In this document: one piece after another, positions 17,301-26,333 of the stretch | Numbering within the stretch: position 1 is the first letter of the stretch | Layout of the letters: every line of letters starts with the position of its first letter | Source of the DNA: Temperatibacter sp965603205 | GTDB taxonomy: Bacteria; Pseudomonadota; Alphaproteobacteria; Sphingomonadales; Kordiimonadaceae | Direction of reading: 5' to 3' | Length of the DNA stretch: 64,000 nucleotides | Assembly: GCA_965603205.1 (NCBI GenBank) | Contig: CBFDCC010000004.1 | Span: forward strand, 204,394 to 268,393 | Made by a program: the position numbers and the translations under genes | The notes under the pieces: model-generated | Databases searched by the model: none | Told to the model about the DNA's origin: nothing | Seen by the model: only the letters and a program-made list of their open reading frames with translations

Positions 17301-17999
17301 TTAGTTTTTGTTGCGGGTGAAACCAAAGACTAGATAAACACCTAGAAGAGCCAAAGCCAATCCATACCACGTCATCATATAGCTGAAATGATTATTAGGT
17401 ATATCCAGATGCAATTGACCTCCCATAGGCAACTCGCCAACATCAGGCCAGTGATCTGCAAAGAGACGTAATGGATATAAATTCGTATTACTGATACTAA
17501 AATACGCGCCCATCTGATCAACATTAGCCACATACCAGACATCACTGGTCACATCATTTTCTGGCTGCATCATCGCGGGCGTTGCGGAAACTCGCAGTAA
17601 GCCTGATAACGCCAAAACCTCACCCACTGGCAAAGCAGGTACGGCCACGTGATCCATAGGTATCCAGCCCAAATTAACCATCACAACCGCCTTGTTGTCT
17701 GTCACTACAGGCAAATATAGATGGTAACCGGGTTTACCAGCGAGATTAGAATTAAAAACCTTAATGGGCGTAGCATGCACCACAGTACCGCTCAGCGTTA
17801 CCCTGCGGTAATCCATATCCTTATTAGTGGCATCAAAGACAATAGGAGATGCTTTTAAACCATCTTGTATACTGGCAATCATTTCAGTTTTAGGTCCCAC
17901 TTTTAGTGCCTGCCATGTGCCTAAGAAAATCAAGACCCCAAAACCTAGTAAAGTGGCAATTGTTGCAGACAAACCGGGTGAGAATTTATTATGCATCAT
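17301..17999 (-). CDS. SURF1 family cytochrome oxidase biogenesis protein
   Basis: Inner-membrane assembly factor for cytochrome aa3 oxidase, implicated in haem a insertion. Two transmembrane helices frame a periplasmic domain: TIATLLGFGVLIFLGTWQALKV near the N-terminus and MMTWYGLALALLGVYLVFGFTRNKN at the end. GTWQ, YRRVTLSGT and VNLGWIP are SURF1 signatures. An earlier in-frame ATG exists at 18014, but GAGG inside the DUF983 tail sits 6 bp before the ATG at 17999, giving 232 aa and an 11-bp overlap with the DUF983 stop, so translation is probably coupled. Confidence 0.9.
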   Translation of the reverse strand: MMHNKFSPGLSATIATLLGFGVLIFLGTWQALKVGPKTEMIASIQDGLKASPIVFDATNKDMDYRRVTLSGTVVHATPIKVFNSNLAGKPGYHLYLPVVTDNKAVVMVNLGWIPMDHVAVPALPVGEVLALSGLLRVSATPAMMQPENDVTSDVWYVANVDQMGAYFSISNTNLYPLRLFADHWPDVGELPMGGQLHLDIPNNHFSYMMTWYGLALALLGVYLVFGFTRNKN

Positions 18000-18411
18000 C
18001 GCCGTCCTCATCAAGAACCCCTAGCCTAGCATCATGCTTAAACTGAGAGGCAACCATCCATCCTTTGAGCACCCGCAACATCCAAATAGTACCGCCAAAG
18101 ATAACAACAGGCCATAAGACTATATGAAGCCAAAGAGGGGCATTATATTTAAATTCAAGTATGAAAGCGCCTATTACGACGATAGCCCCAAGAATAAACA
18201 TCACAAATACAGCAGGGCCATCAGCTGGATCAGCGTCCCGCATATCAAAGCCGCAAGCGGGGCATTCTTCATTCAGCGTTAACACGCCCTTAAATAGCTT
18301 GCCCTTGCCGCAAGAGGGGCAACAAGCCTTAAAACCCACCCCTAAAGTAGAAACCGACCCCAAGGTATTCTTAAGGTCGGCTTCGGTATTTTTTATATTG
18401 GTATCGACCAC
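17989..18411 (-). CDS. DUF983 membrane protein with zinc-ribbon motif
   Basis: Small membrane protein standard in alphaproteobacterial cox clusters, between ctaE and SURF1; function unproved. The N-terminal part has two CxxC pairs (CCPSCGKGKLF and CPACGFD), a likely metal site, followed by two transmembrane helices (VFVMFILGAIVVIGAFIL and LHIVLWPVVIFGGTIWML). The open frame extends into ctaE, but real translation probably begins at the GTG at 18411, five bases after the ctaE stop (140 aa, the usual size). No good Shine-Dalgarno is seen, which suggests re-initiation by ribosomes finishing ctaE. A role in copper or haem handling for oxidase assembly is inference. Confidence 0.82.
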   Translation of the reverse strand: MVDTNIKNTEADLKNTLGSVSTLGVGFKACCPSCGKGKLFKGVLTLNEECPACGFDMRDADPADGPAVFVMFILGAIVVIGAFILEFKYNAPLWLHIVLWPVVIFGGTIWMLRVLKGWMVASQFKHDARLGVLDEDGDDA

Positions 18412-18416
18412 GGGTA

Positions 18417-19283
18417 TTAACCAGCGCCCCAAACGTAAACAGCTAGGAAAAGGAACAACCAGACAACGTCTACGAAATGCCAGTACCAAGCAGCCGCTTC
18501 AAAACCAAAGTGATGGTCTGATTTAAAGTGCCCCTTGTATGAACGACCAAGACAAACGACCAAGAAGATTGTACCCACAAGAACGTGGAAGCCGTGGAAG
18601 CCCGTTGCCATATAGAAAGCAGAACTATAGACGTCACCGCCAAAATCAAATGCAGCATGACTATACTCATATGCCTGAACACATGTGAAAAGCGCGCCTA
18701 GAATAATAGTCACCCACAGACCTGTTTTAAGACCTTCACGATCACCTTCTATTAGAGCGTGATGCGCCCAAGTCACCGATGTGCCAGATAATAGCAATAT
18801 CAGCGTATTGATGAATGGCAAGTGCCATGGATCAAATGTTTCGATACCTTGTGGAGGCCATACAGCCTCAGTACCTGCTACTGTCGCATCCCAAAAACTG
18901 CCAACATCAGCAGCTGGTAGACTTGGATAAAGAGAGAAATCAAAGAAAGCCCAGAACCAAGCTACAAAGAACATAACTTCGGAGGCAATGAATAAAATCA
19001 TGCCATAGCGAAGGTGTAATTGCACTACTGGTGTATGATAGCCGCCTTCTGCTTCATTGATCACATCTTTCCACCAAGTGTAGAAAGTATATAGAACAAG
19101 CGCAAAACCACCAAAGAAACACCATTTGCCAAATACAGAACCTTGAACGCCAAATAGTTCAGCATCAGGTTTCATGGTAAACACGGCACCTATTGTTAAA
19201 AACAGAACAGCTAATGACATAATAGCTGGCCATGGACTTGGATCTACCAAATGGTAGTCATGTTTTACTTCTTCACCCGACAT
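18417..19283 (-). CDS. ctaE: Cytochrome c oxidase subunit III
   Basis: Seven-helix subunit III of the aa3-type oxidase, 288 aa. Typical segments are HDYHLVDPSPWPAIMSL at the start, WWKDVINEAEGGYHTPVVQ, LFIASEVMFFVAWFWAFF (with the conserved Glu), SGTSVTWAHHAL and GFHGFHVLVGTIFL, ending in AAWYWHFVDVVWLFLF. The frame can be opened five codons earlier at a TTG, but that TTG overlaps the GGGAG Shine-Dalgarno of the ATG at 19283, which I take as the start. DUF983 follows after 5 bp. Confidence 0.97.
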   Translation of the reverse strand: MSGEEVKHDYHLVDPSPWPAIMSLAVLFLTIGAVFTMKPDAELFGVQGSVFGKWCFFGGFALVLYTFYTWWKDVINEAEGGYHTPVVQLHLRYGMILFIASEVMFFVAWFWAFFDFSLYPSLPAADVGSFWDATVAGTEAVWPPQGIETFDPWHLPFINTLILLLSGTSVTWAHHALIEGDREGLKTGLWVTIILGALFTCVQAYEYSHAAFDFGGDVYSSAFYMATGFHGFHVLVGTIFLVVCLGRSYKGHFKSDHHFGFEAAAWYWHFVDVVWLFLFLAVYVWGAG

Positions 19284-19379
19284 ATCTATTTCTCCCAATA
19301 CGCGGCGTCGGCTTATATGCCGACTGGTACATTGTTTTCATTATCAAAACTATCAGACATGTTTATCTAGAAATCTAGA

Positions 19380-19943
19380 TTAACGCCCAACAGTCTTATT
19401 CGTTAGTTTATCCTCTGCTTTCACAAAGAAAGTATAAGACAATGTCACTTCTTTAACATCATCAGTATTCACATCCTCATCGATCAAAGGATCAATGAAG
19501 TAAACGACGGGCATCTGAATGCGCTCGCCTGGTTGTAGCACCTGCTCGGTAAAGCAGAAGCAATCAATCTTAGCAAAATACTCACCCGCCTTATGCGGTG
19601 TCACATTATAGGTGGCTGTGCCCGCAACCGCTTTATCAGTTGGATTATAGGCTTCAAAATAAGCGATAGCTTGTTCGCCAACCTTTAATGTTTGTGTATT
19701 TTGGCTTGGCTTAAACTGCCATGGCATATCATGGTTCAAATTTGCCGAAAACCGAACTTTCATCGTGCGATCAAGCACAACATCAGAGGCATAGAGCGCC
19801 TCTTGTGTCGTGCCGCCATAGCCCGTAACCTTGCAGAATAAATCATATAGCGGCACAGCAGCATAAGCCATTCCAACCATGCCAATGGCAATGGAGAGAA
19901 CAACTTTGGCCATACGGCTATTTTTTTGTGCAAGATCAGACAT
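19380..19943 (-). CDS. ctaG: Cytochrome c oxidase assembly protein CtaG/Cox11
   Basis: Copper chaperone delivering Cu to the CuB site of subunit I. 187 aa: one N-terminal transmembrane helix (VVLSIAIGMVGMAYAAVPLYDLFC) then a periplasmic domain with the conserved copper-binding motif FCFTEQ (KIDCFCFTEQVL), plus MPVVYFIDP. YDLFCKVTGYGG after the helix is diagnostic. A 7-bp dyad (ATCTAGA-AA-TCTAGAT, 19365-19380) abuts the stop codon; its meaning is unclear. Confidence 0.96.
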   Translation of the reverse strand: MSDLAQKNSRMAKVVLSIAIGMVGMAYAAVPLYDLFCKVTGYGGTTQEALYASDVVLDRTMKVRFSANLNHDMPWQFKPSQNTQTLKVGEQAIAYFEAYNPTDKAVAGTATYNVTPHKAGEYFAKIDCFCFTEQVLQPGERIQMPVVYFIDPLIDEDVNTDDVKEVTLSYTFFVKAEDKLTNKTVGR

Positions 19944-19960
19944 TAATATTCAAAATCCTA

Positions 19961-20104
19961 TTACGGTGTTGCAATGTCAATTTTAAAGAAACTGACAATA
20001 CCAATTAAAAGTACCAAACCAAAAAGAGTAAGGCCTAAGGCTTTATTCTTACGTTTGAGGCGCGCCTCAGCAGCGGCGTCCATCTGTTGGTTATCTTCAC
20101 TCAT
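19961..20104 (-). CDS. CoxF-like small membrane protein of the oxidase cluster
   Basis: A 47-codon gene between ctaB and ctaG, read directly from the sequence. The ATG at 20104 overlaps the ctaB stop as ATGA, and the stop is at 19961-19963, 17 bp before ctaG. The product starts MSEDNQQMDAAAEARLKRKN and continues with a single transmembrane helix (LGLTLFGLVLLIGIVSFF), ending KIDIATP. Alphaproteobacterial cox clusters carry a small single-helix protein called CoxF at this position; identity is supported by position, length and topology rather than strong sequence motifs. Probably an oxidase assembly or stability factor; no mechanism is known to me. Confidence 0.8.
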   Translation of the reverse strand: MSEDNQQMDAAAEARLKRKNKALGLTLFGLVLLIGIVSFFKIDIATP

Positions 20105-21060
20105 GCCATAAACTCCAAGACAATATGCTCAATCGCCATTACAGCAAAAAGAGTAAATAAATAAAAGATAGAGAAGAAAAACACCTTACGGTCTGCCCCC
20201 TCTATGCCGCGCCAAACACGCACAGCCTGATATAGAAAATAAGCACCAAACACCGCAGCGGTAATGGCGTAAACAGGCCCTGCAAACCCCATAAAATATG
20301 GCAGCAACGCAAAGGGCGCCAATATAATTGAGTAAGCTAAGATTTGATTTCTTGTCGCTTTAACACCTGCGACAACTGGTAGCATCGGCACGCCAGCTTT
20401 TTTATAATCTTCACTGATAAACAATGACAACGCAAAGAAATGTGGTGGCGTCCATAGGAAGATCAAGCCAAATAGAACCATGCTTTCAAGTGTCACACTG
20501 TTTGTAACAGCAGCCCATCCAATCATCGGCGGGAAAGCACCAGCAGCGCCACCAATAACAATATTATGCGGTGTACGTCGTTTTAGCCAAATTGTATAAA
20601 TAATAACGTAAAAGAAAATAGTAATCGCAAGTAATACAGCCGCCGTTACATTGACCATCACGCTCATGAGCAGCACTGAACCTACTGATAGCGCAGTACC
20701 ATATCCTAACGCCTCACCCGGCTCAATACGACCTGATGGCACTGGCCGCGAGCGCGTGCGAGCCATATGTTTATCTATATCAGCGTCATACCACATATTT
20801 AATGCACCTGACGCACCAGCGCCAATTGCAGTGAGTAAAATAGCAGCAAAGGCAAGGATTGGATTCATCGAACCTGGGGCCATAATCAAACCCACAAATC
20901 CTGTAAAAATAACCAACGACATAACACGAGGTTTTAGAAGGTCAATATAATCTAAAACATCCGTATGCATATTGGCATAAACACGAGTTTCAGCCCCCCG
21001 ACTTACGTCGGAAGGCTGATCATTTAATGTATCAGCTGTGATTGTATCAGCCAAAGTCAT
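20101..21060 (-). CDS. ctaB: Protoheme IX farnesyltransferase (haem O synthase)
   Basis: UbiA-family integral membrane prenyltransferase that adds a farnesyl group to haem b to give haem O, on the way to haem a. 319 aa with about nine helices. The first Asp-rich motif is NMWYDADIDKHMARTRSRP and the second loop includes FLWTPPHFFALSLFISEDY, specific for CtaB. A long hydrophilic N-terminal extension (about 35 residues) precedes DYIDLLKPRVMSLV. It is placed between ctaD and the coxF-like gene, overlapping the latter by 4 bp. Confidence 0.96.
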   Translation of the reverse strand: MTLADTITADTLNDQPSDVSRGAETRVYANMHTDVLDYIDLLKPRVMSLVIFTGFVGLIMAPGSMNPILAFAAILLTAIGAGASGALNMWYDADIDKHMARTRSRPVPSGRIEPGEALGYGTALSVGSVLLMSVMVNVTAAVLLAITIFFYVIIYTIWLKRRTPHNIVIGGAAGAFPPMIGWAAVTNSVTLESMVLFGLIFLWTPPHFFALSLFISEDYKKAGVPMLPVVAGVKATRNQILAYSIILAPFALLPYFMGFAGPVYAITAAVFGAYFLYQAVRVWRGIEGADRKVFFFSIFYLFTLFAVMAIEHIVLEFMA

Positions 21061-21079
21061 TTCCTATTCTAACTAAAGA

Positions 21080-22684
21080 CTATTTAATCTTTGGTAGTTC
21101 ATTGAACTGGTGAGCAGGAGGAGGTGAAGTCAGTGTCCACTCTAGTGTTGTTGCGCCTTCGCCCCACTGATTATCAGGACAAGTTCTCTTCTTGAAGAAG
21201 AGTGTATACCCCATAAGCAGAATGAAAATAAGCACGCCAACAGCTGTGATCTTGTAACCCATAGTCGAGATATAGTTCCAATATGCAAATGCATCAGGAT
21301 AATCTACATAACGACGTGGCATACCTTGAAGACCCAAGAAATGCTGCGGGAAGAAGATTGTGTTAACACCAATGAATGTCACCCAGAACTGAATCTTACC
21401 AGCCCATTCAGGGTATTCCTTGCCTGACATCTTGCCAAACCAATAGTAGATACCAGCGAATAGCGCAAATACTGCACCAACTGATAATACATAGTGGAAG
21501 TGAGCAACAACATAATATGTGTCATGCAATGCCTGATCCATACCAGCGTTTGATAGAACAACACCCGTTACACCACCAACAGTGAACAAGAAGATAAAAC
21601 CAATCGCATATAACATAGGCGTTGGAAAACTTAACGATCCACCCCACATTGTGGCAATCCAGCTAAATATCTTCACGCCCGTCGGCACCGCGATAATCAT
21701 GGTTGCTGCTAGGAAATACGCCTTAGTATCTACTGCTAGACCAACTGTATACATATGGTGTGCCCATACGATAAAGCCGATGAAACCAATCGCTGCCATC
21801 GCATATGCCATCGCTAGGTAACCAAATACAGGCTTCTTAGAGAATGTAGAAACGATGTGAGAGACAATACCAAAACCAGGCAAAATCATAATGTAAACTT
21901 CAGGGTGACCAAAGAACCAGAACAAATGCTGGAACAACACAGGATCACCACCACCGGCAGGATCAAAGAATGTGGTACCAAAGTTACGGTCAGTAAGTAG
22001 CATTGTGATCGCACCAGCAAGAACTGGTAATGATAGCACAAGCAAGAAAGCCGTAATCAGGATTGACCAAGCAAACAACGGCATCTTGTGAATAGTCATG
22101 CCCGGAGCACGCATATTAAAGATCGTTGTAATATAGTTGATTGCACCCATGATAGATGAAGCACCAGCCACGTGAAGTGACAAAATAGCTAAATCCATTG
22201 ATGGCCCTGTATGGCCTGTCGTTGATAGCGGCGCGTAAGCCGTCCAACCACCACCAAAGCCATTCATGCCAGCAGTACCCTCAACTAATGTTGAAAGAAC
22301 CAGCAGAATAAGCGCCGGAGGCATCAACCAGAATGAAACGTTATTCATTCGTGGGAATGCCATATCAGGTGCACCAATCATCAGCGGTACAAAATAGTTA
22401 CCAAAACCACCAATAAGTGCTGGCATAACCATAAAGAACACCATGATAAGACCGTGGCCCGTTATCAAAACGTTAAATAGATGTTTCGCAGCTTCAATAT
22501 CACCGCTAGTTAGCATTGTGATAAATTGAACACCAGGTTCTTCTAGTTCCATACGTATTATACCAGAAAACGTAAAGCCAACTAGGCCTGCAATAAAGGC
22601 AAACCACAGATACATCACACCGATGTCTTTATGGTTGGTGGAATATACCCACCGCTTCCAGCCTGTAGGAGTAGCATGAGCCAT
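21080..22684 (-). CDS. ctaD: Cytochrome c oxidase subunit I
   Basis: Catalytic subunit of the aa3-type terminal oxidase, 534 aa, twelve helices. Haem a ligand His lies in LITGHGLIMVFFMVMPA; CuB and cross-linked Tyr lie in WFFGHPEVYIMILPGFG; CuB His-His in IVWAHHMYTVG; haem a3/a ligands in VVAHFHYVLSVG. The D- and K-channel landmarks (FGNYFVPLMIGAPDMAFPR; TGVKIFSW) are present, making this an A-family mitochondrial-like proton pump. GAAGGA precedes the ATG. It is followed after 19 bp by ctaB. Confidence 0.98.
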   Translation of the reverse strand: MAHATPTGWKRWVYSTNHKDIGVMYLWFAFIAGLVGFTFSGIIRMELEEPGVQFITMLTSGDIEAAKHLFNVLITGHGLIMVFFMVMPALIGGFGNYFVPLMIGAPDMAFPRMNNVSFWLMPPALILLVLSTLVEGTAGMNGFGGGWTAYAPLSTTGHTGPSMDLAILSLHVAGASSIMGAINYITTIFNMRAPGMTIHKMPLFAWSILITAFLLVLSLPVLAGAITMLLTDRNFGTTFFDPAGGGDPVLFQHLFWFFGHPEVYIMILPGFGIVSHIVSTFSKKPVFGYLAMAYAMAAIGFIGFIVWAHHMYTVGLAVDTKAYFLAATMIIAVPTGVKIFSWIATMWGGSLSFPTPMLYAIGFIFLFTVGGVTGVVLSNAGMDQALHDTYYVVAHFHYVLSVGAVFALFAGIYYWFGKMSGKEYPEWAGKIQFWVTFIGVNTIFFPQHFLGLQGMPRRYVDYPDAFAYWNYISTMGYKITAVGVLIFILLMGYTLFFKKRTCPDNQWGEGATTLEWTLTSPPPAHQFNELPKIK

Positions 22685-22707
22685 TGCTCTTATCCTTCTC
22701 TTAAATA

Positions 22708-23628
22708 TTACCGACCAAGCGCGGTGATTGTTGTCGTTGTCGTAACTTCAGCATACTCAGCCTTAGCTAGCTCAACCCATTTAGCGAAATCTTCCTTGCT
22801 CATCACTTCAACAGCAATAGGCATATAGGCGTGATCTTTTCCGCAAAGCTCTGAACACTGGCCGTAATATGTACCAATTTCATCAACTTCGAACCAAGTC
22901 TCATTCAAGCGACCCGGTACAGCATCAAGCTTCACACCAAAGGCAGGAACGGTCCAAGCGTGGATCACATCCGATGCTGTCAGCTGAATACGAATTTTTG
23001 TATTCACTGGCACAACAAGACGTGTATCAGTATCAAGCAAACGCGCATTAAGATGTGCTGGGCGACCTAAAAATTCTGTAAGACCTTCTTCATACTCAGC
23101 TTTGTCATCTGCACTAAAGACACCCTCAGGGTTTGTCTTATAAGCTGAGTTTGGTACGACCACAGCCGTAAATTCAATGCCGTTATGATCAGGGTAAGCA
23201 TAAGTCCAGTTCCACTGGTTGCCCGTCACATGTACTGCGAATTCTGTTTCAGGGATAACATCTTGATAATACAGCAATCTAAAGCTTGGAACAGCTATAA
23301 CCACTAGGATCAAAATTGGAAGACCTGTCCAAATCACCTCAAGAACGGTGTTATGTGTTGTTTTTGACGGTGTTGGGTTTACGCCTTCTCTAAACTTGAA
23401 GACAATAATGACCAACAAAGCCAATACAAATAATGAAATAACAGTGATAATTACCATTAGTAAGTCGTGAAACTCTACTGAACGGCGTGCTAATTCATTA
23501 GCTGGCTCCTGCAGATCAATGCTGTCAGAAGCGGGCATCCCAATCCGATCTGCTAACGCAGATGCAGAAAAACTAAACATTGCTGTTAGCATGATGGAGA
23601 TACTGGCGATAAGCCTGTTTACGCTCAT
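22708..23628 (-). CDS. ctaC: Cytochrome c oxidase subunit II
   Basis: CuA-bearing subunit that accepts electrons from cytochrome c in the periplasm. From the ATG at 23628: signal peptide (MSVNRLIASISIMLTAMFSFSASALA), two transmembrane helices, then the cupredoxin domain with CuA ligands in VIHAWTVPAFGVKLD and GQCSELCGKDHAYMP. Trp-rich GNQWNWTYAYPDHNG is the electron entry region. The open frame extends 11 codons further upstream, but AAGGA at about 10 bp before 23628 and the signal peptide favour the shorter 306-aa form. First gene of the leftward oxidase cluster. Confidence 0.97.
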   Translation of the reverse strand: MSVNRLIASISIMLTAMFSFSASALADRIGMPASDSIDLQEPANELARRSVEFHDLLMVIITVISLFVLALLVIIVFKFREGVNPTPSKTTHNTVLEVIWTGLPILILVVIAVPSFRLLYYQDVIPETEFAVHVTGNQWNWTYAYPDHNGIEFTAVVVPNSAYKTNPEGVFSADDKAEYEEGLTEFLGRPAHLNARLLDTDTRLVVPVNTKIRIQLTASDVIHAWTVPAFGVKLDAVPGRLNETWFEVDEIGTYYGQCSELCGKDHAYMPIAVEVMSKEDFAKWVELAKAEYAEVTTTTTITALGR

Positions 23629-24035
23629 AGTACTGCTTTCCTTTTTCTTTCGCCTTCCCATTTGATGCTGATCTATTGACCCACATCAAGGGCAAAGACA
23701 GTATCCTCGGCGATAAGATACCATCTAGTTGATTCGACACCTAAATCTTGCCTTTCGTTACAAAAGGCCATTTTCAGGGCAACTTAGGCTGCTTTAATAA
23801 AACTAAAGCAAACCCAATTGCGGCACTTATACCAGAGGCTGAGCCAAGCTCAAGCCCATCTGTCATTTTTTTGCCATTTTTTTTTGCAAATAAAATCTAT
23901 CCTATCGCCCTTTAGAAAGCTATCCCTTTATACATAAAGAAAAAAAATAAGTAAAAACAGAATGATTCAGTAGTGTTTTTTACTCAAATATGGCAAAAGT
24001 GCATAACCCTTATAAACCAGTAAAGAGAGCCTGCC
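23629..24035. other. Divergent intergenic region between ctaC and tldD
   Basis: 407 bp without a gene; it must hold the leftward oxidase-cluster promoter and the rightward tldD promoter. Visible contents are an FNR-like box (listed separately) and A/T tracts around 23872-23892 and 23939-23950. No RNA gene or further convincing dyad is seen. Confidence 0.6.
23676..23689. promoter_or_regulatory. FNR/FixK-like box upstream of the cytochrome oxidase cluster
   Basis: TTGAC-CCAC-ATCAA matches the TTGAT-N4-ATCAA consensus of FNR/Anr/FixK-type regulators at nine of ten positions and lies 48-61 bp upstream of the ctaC ATG. A site there could repress the aa3 oxidase when oxygen is low, as known for FNR-family proteins in other alphaproteobacteria. 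No fnr-type gene is in the window. Confidence 0.45.
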
Positions 24036-25469
24036 ATGACATCCGACCAAATTTCCTTAAATCACTTCTTCGACTCAACAGATTTAGACGAAAAAAATAC
24101 ACTTTCCATGGTCGATGACGCCCTAAACGGCATGGATGATGGTGAATTATACTTAGAATCAGGTGTTAGCGAATCTTTCACATTTGATGACGGACGTCTA
24201 AAAGCGGCAACTTTTGATACCTCTCAAGGGTTTGGTTTGCGCGGCGTTCAAGGTGAGTCGACAGGCTATGCGCATTCTAGTGAATTAAGCGAGGATGCGA
24301 TTACTAAGGCTGCTAACACTATATCAGCTGTAAAATCGGGTAAATCTGGTGAAATGTCTCTAGCACCTGCTAGAACCAACAAACAAGTTTACGCTGATAC
24401 AAACCCAATTGGCGGCATTGATTTTGCTGATAAAGTAAAACTCTTGGAAGAAATTGACGCCTACGCCCGAGCAGCCGATGACCGTATCGCGCAGGTAAGT
24501 GCATCATTAAGCGCTAGTCATAATGTTATCGAGATTATCCGTGCAGGGGGTTACCGCGCCCGCGACATTCGCCCGCTTGTTAGATTGAATGTCTCTATTG
24601 TGCTTACAAATGGTGATCGTCAAGAAATGGGTTATGATGGTTCAGGCGGCAGATTTTCTTATGACGATCTATTTAATCAGGATCACTGGCAAGCCCAAGT
24701 CAATGAGGCCGTGCGTCAAGCAAGTGTGAACCTAGAATCTATTGACGCCCCCGCGGGAGAGATGACTGTTGTGTTAGGCCCTGGCTGGCCAGGCGTATTG
24801 CTGCATGAAGCCATCGGTCACGGTCTTGAGGGTGATTTTAACCGCAAGGGCACATCCGCCTTTGCTGGACTTATGGGCGAGCGCGTGGCAGCTGACGGTG
24901 TTACTGTTGTTGATGATGGCACACTATCCAACCGTCGCGGCTCTATATCCATTGATGATGAAGGTACGCCCTCACAACGTAATACCCTAATCGAGAATGG
25001 TATTTTAACTGGCTATATGCAAGACAGGTTAAATGCACGCCTGATGGGCGAAGCGCCAACAGGCAATGGCAGACGTCAAAGTTATGCCCACGCCCCTATC
25101 CCACGTATGACGAATACATTCATGTTAGCGGGCGAACGCGACCCTGGCGAAATTCTTGCCAGTGTAGATGACGGCCTATATGCTGTTAACTTTGGTGGTG
25201 GCCAGGTTGATATCACCAGCGGTAAATTTGTCTTTAGCTGCACCGAAGCTTACCGGGTTAAAAATGGTAAGATAGGCGCACCCGTAAAAGGCGCTACATT
25301 AATTGGCAATGGACCAGACGTGCTAAAACGTGTATCTATGATCGGTAATGACCTTAAGCTGGATAACGGCGTAGGTATTTGCGGTAAGGGCGGGCAAAGC
25401 GTGCCAGCAGGCGTTGGTCAACCAACACTGCGCATTGACGGCATCACAGTTGGCGGAACAGCGGCCTAA
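24036..25469 (+). CDS. tldD: Metalloprotease TldD
   Basis: 477-aa TldD subunit of the TldD/TldE heterodimeric zinc protease, which trims unfolded peptides and matures modified peptides such as microcins. The catalytic HEAIGH (His257, Glu258, His262) lies in LLHEAIGHGLEGDFNRKG, with the downstream YRVKNGKIGAPVKGATLIGNG region where the third zinc ligand (Cys in SCTEAY) sits. No pmbA/tldE is adjacent; it would have to be elsewhere in the genome. Divergent from the cox cluster. The start is supported by AGAGAG and by family length. Confidence 0.96.
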   Translation: MTSDQISLNHFFDSTDLDEKNTLSMVDDALNGMDDGELYLESGVSESFTFDDGRLKAATFDTSQGFGLRGVQGESTGYAHSSELSEDAITKAANTISAVKSGKSGEMSLAPARTNKQVYADTNPIGGIDFADKVKLLEEIDAYARAADDRIAQVSASLSASHNVIEIIRAGGYRARDIRPLVRLNVSIVLTNGDRQEMGYDGSGGRFSYDDLFNQDHWQAQVNEAVRQASVNLESIDAPAGEMTVVLGPGWPGVLLHEAIGHGLEGDFNRKGTSAFAGLMGERVAADGVTVVDDGTLSNRRGSISIDDEGTPSQRNTLIENGILTGYMQDRLNARLMGEAPTGNGRRQSYAHAPIPRMTNTFMLAGERDPGEILASVDDGLYAVNFGGGQVDITSGKFVFSCTEAYRVKNGKIGAPVKGATLIGNGPDVLKRVSMIGNDLKLDNGVGICGKGGQSVPAGVGQPTLRIDGITVGGTAA

Positions 25470-25497
25470 TTAAAATATATTAATGTTTGGGGGCATT

Positions 25498-26265
25498 ATG
25501 AAATACCATTACATAGCTTTTAGTCTAATTATTCAGATGCTCTGTCCACAGTTACAGGCCCAGAACCCCACTGAAAATTCTGTAGCCTTTGGTTATACGC
25601 ATTATCCACCACACCAATATGTCACCAAGCATGGGTTTCATGGTGAGTATTTTGACCGAACCATAGAAATCTTAACCAAAGCGAATTTGAGCCCTTTCTG
25701 GTTTCCTATAACAACGCCGCAAGAATCAGCTCTACTGGATAATGGTACGCGTCCTTTTTGCTCTACGGGCCGTATATATACGACAAAGCGAGATAAAAAG
25801 ACGGTTTTCATCCCTTATGTATTTGATGTACTGCCAAGAGAATTTATAATAGCCTCACCTAAAGCTGCAGCAATAATAAGAACGAAAAGCTCTGTTCAAG
25901 ACATTGTTAATGATTCAAACTTGCGAGGTATCTTCATTCAAAAAAATCATTATCATGAAGCCGTGAATGAGGCATTAAAAAATAGAGTACCTTGGATTAG
26001 CGGCCAAGCAATATCCACAGAACATGCGGCCCAAATGATTCTTGAGGATAGAGCAGATTACACAGCGGCTTTAGAGGATAGATGGCAACATGTGGTTAAA
26101 GACAATCCTGCGTTAAAAACACTCGTACCCACTGCTGATTTTGAAGGGCTTAATGCAACACCTATTTATCTAACGTGCACCAAGGTCGTACCGCAGATAA
26201 TCATTGATAAAATCGCCCTTTCAATGAAAGAGCTTGGCTACAAACCAGCGCCATTTATCCATTAA
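25498..26265 (+). CDS. Orphan periplasmic solute-binding protein
   Basis: 255 aa with a signal peptide (MKYHYIAFSLIIQMLCPQLQAQ) and a mature domain resembling SBP_bac_3: FGYTHYPPHQYVTKHGFHGEY near the start, RADYTAALEDRW near the end. GGGGG lies 4 bp before the ATG at 25498; an in-frame ATG at 25483 would put that GGGGG inside the gene and add five residues before the signal peptide. No transporter genes adjoin it. It sits 28 bp after tldD and ends at a weak hairpin, so it could be co-transcribed with tldD. Ligand unknown. Confidence 0.72.
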   Translation: MKYHYIAFSLIIQMLCPQLQAQNPTENSVAFGYTHYPPHQYVTKHGFHGEYFDRTIEILTKANLSPFWFPITTPQESALLDNGTRPFCSTGRIYTTKRDKKTVFIPYVFDVLPREFIIASPKAAAIIRTKSSVQDIVNDSNLRGIFIQKNHYHEAVNEALKNRVPWISGQAISTEHAAQMILEDRADYTAALEDRWQHVVKDNPALKTLVPTADFEGLNATPIYLTCTKVVPQIIIDKIALSMKELGYKPAPFIH

Positions 26266-26266
26266 A

Positions 26267-26294
26267 AAAGGCACCACCCACTGGCAGTGCCTTT
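26267..26294. terminator. Hairpin after the solute-binding protein gene
   Basis: AAAGGCAC / GTGCCTTT, an 8-bp stem with a 12-nt loop directly after the stop codon. There is no long T run on the plus strand, while on the minus strand it is followed by TTTTTTA, so it may serve both convergent genes. Confidence 0.6.
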
Positions 26295-26333
26295 AATATA
26301 ATTTCTATAATGTTAGCCTTAAGCCGTCATTAT

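Noticed and set aside
17989..18489. Long form of the DUF983 protein beginning inside ctaE
   Set aside because: Its first 26 residues are read from ctaE codons in another frame; the GTG five bases after the ctaE stop gives the usual family length.
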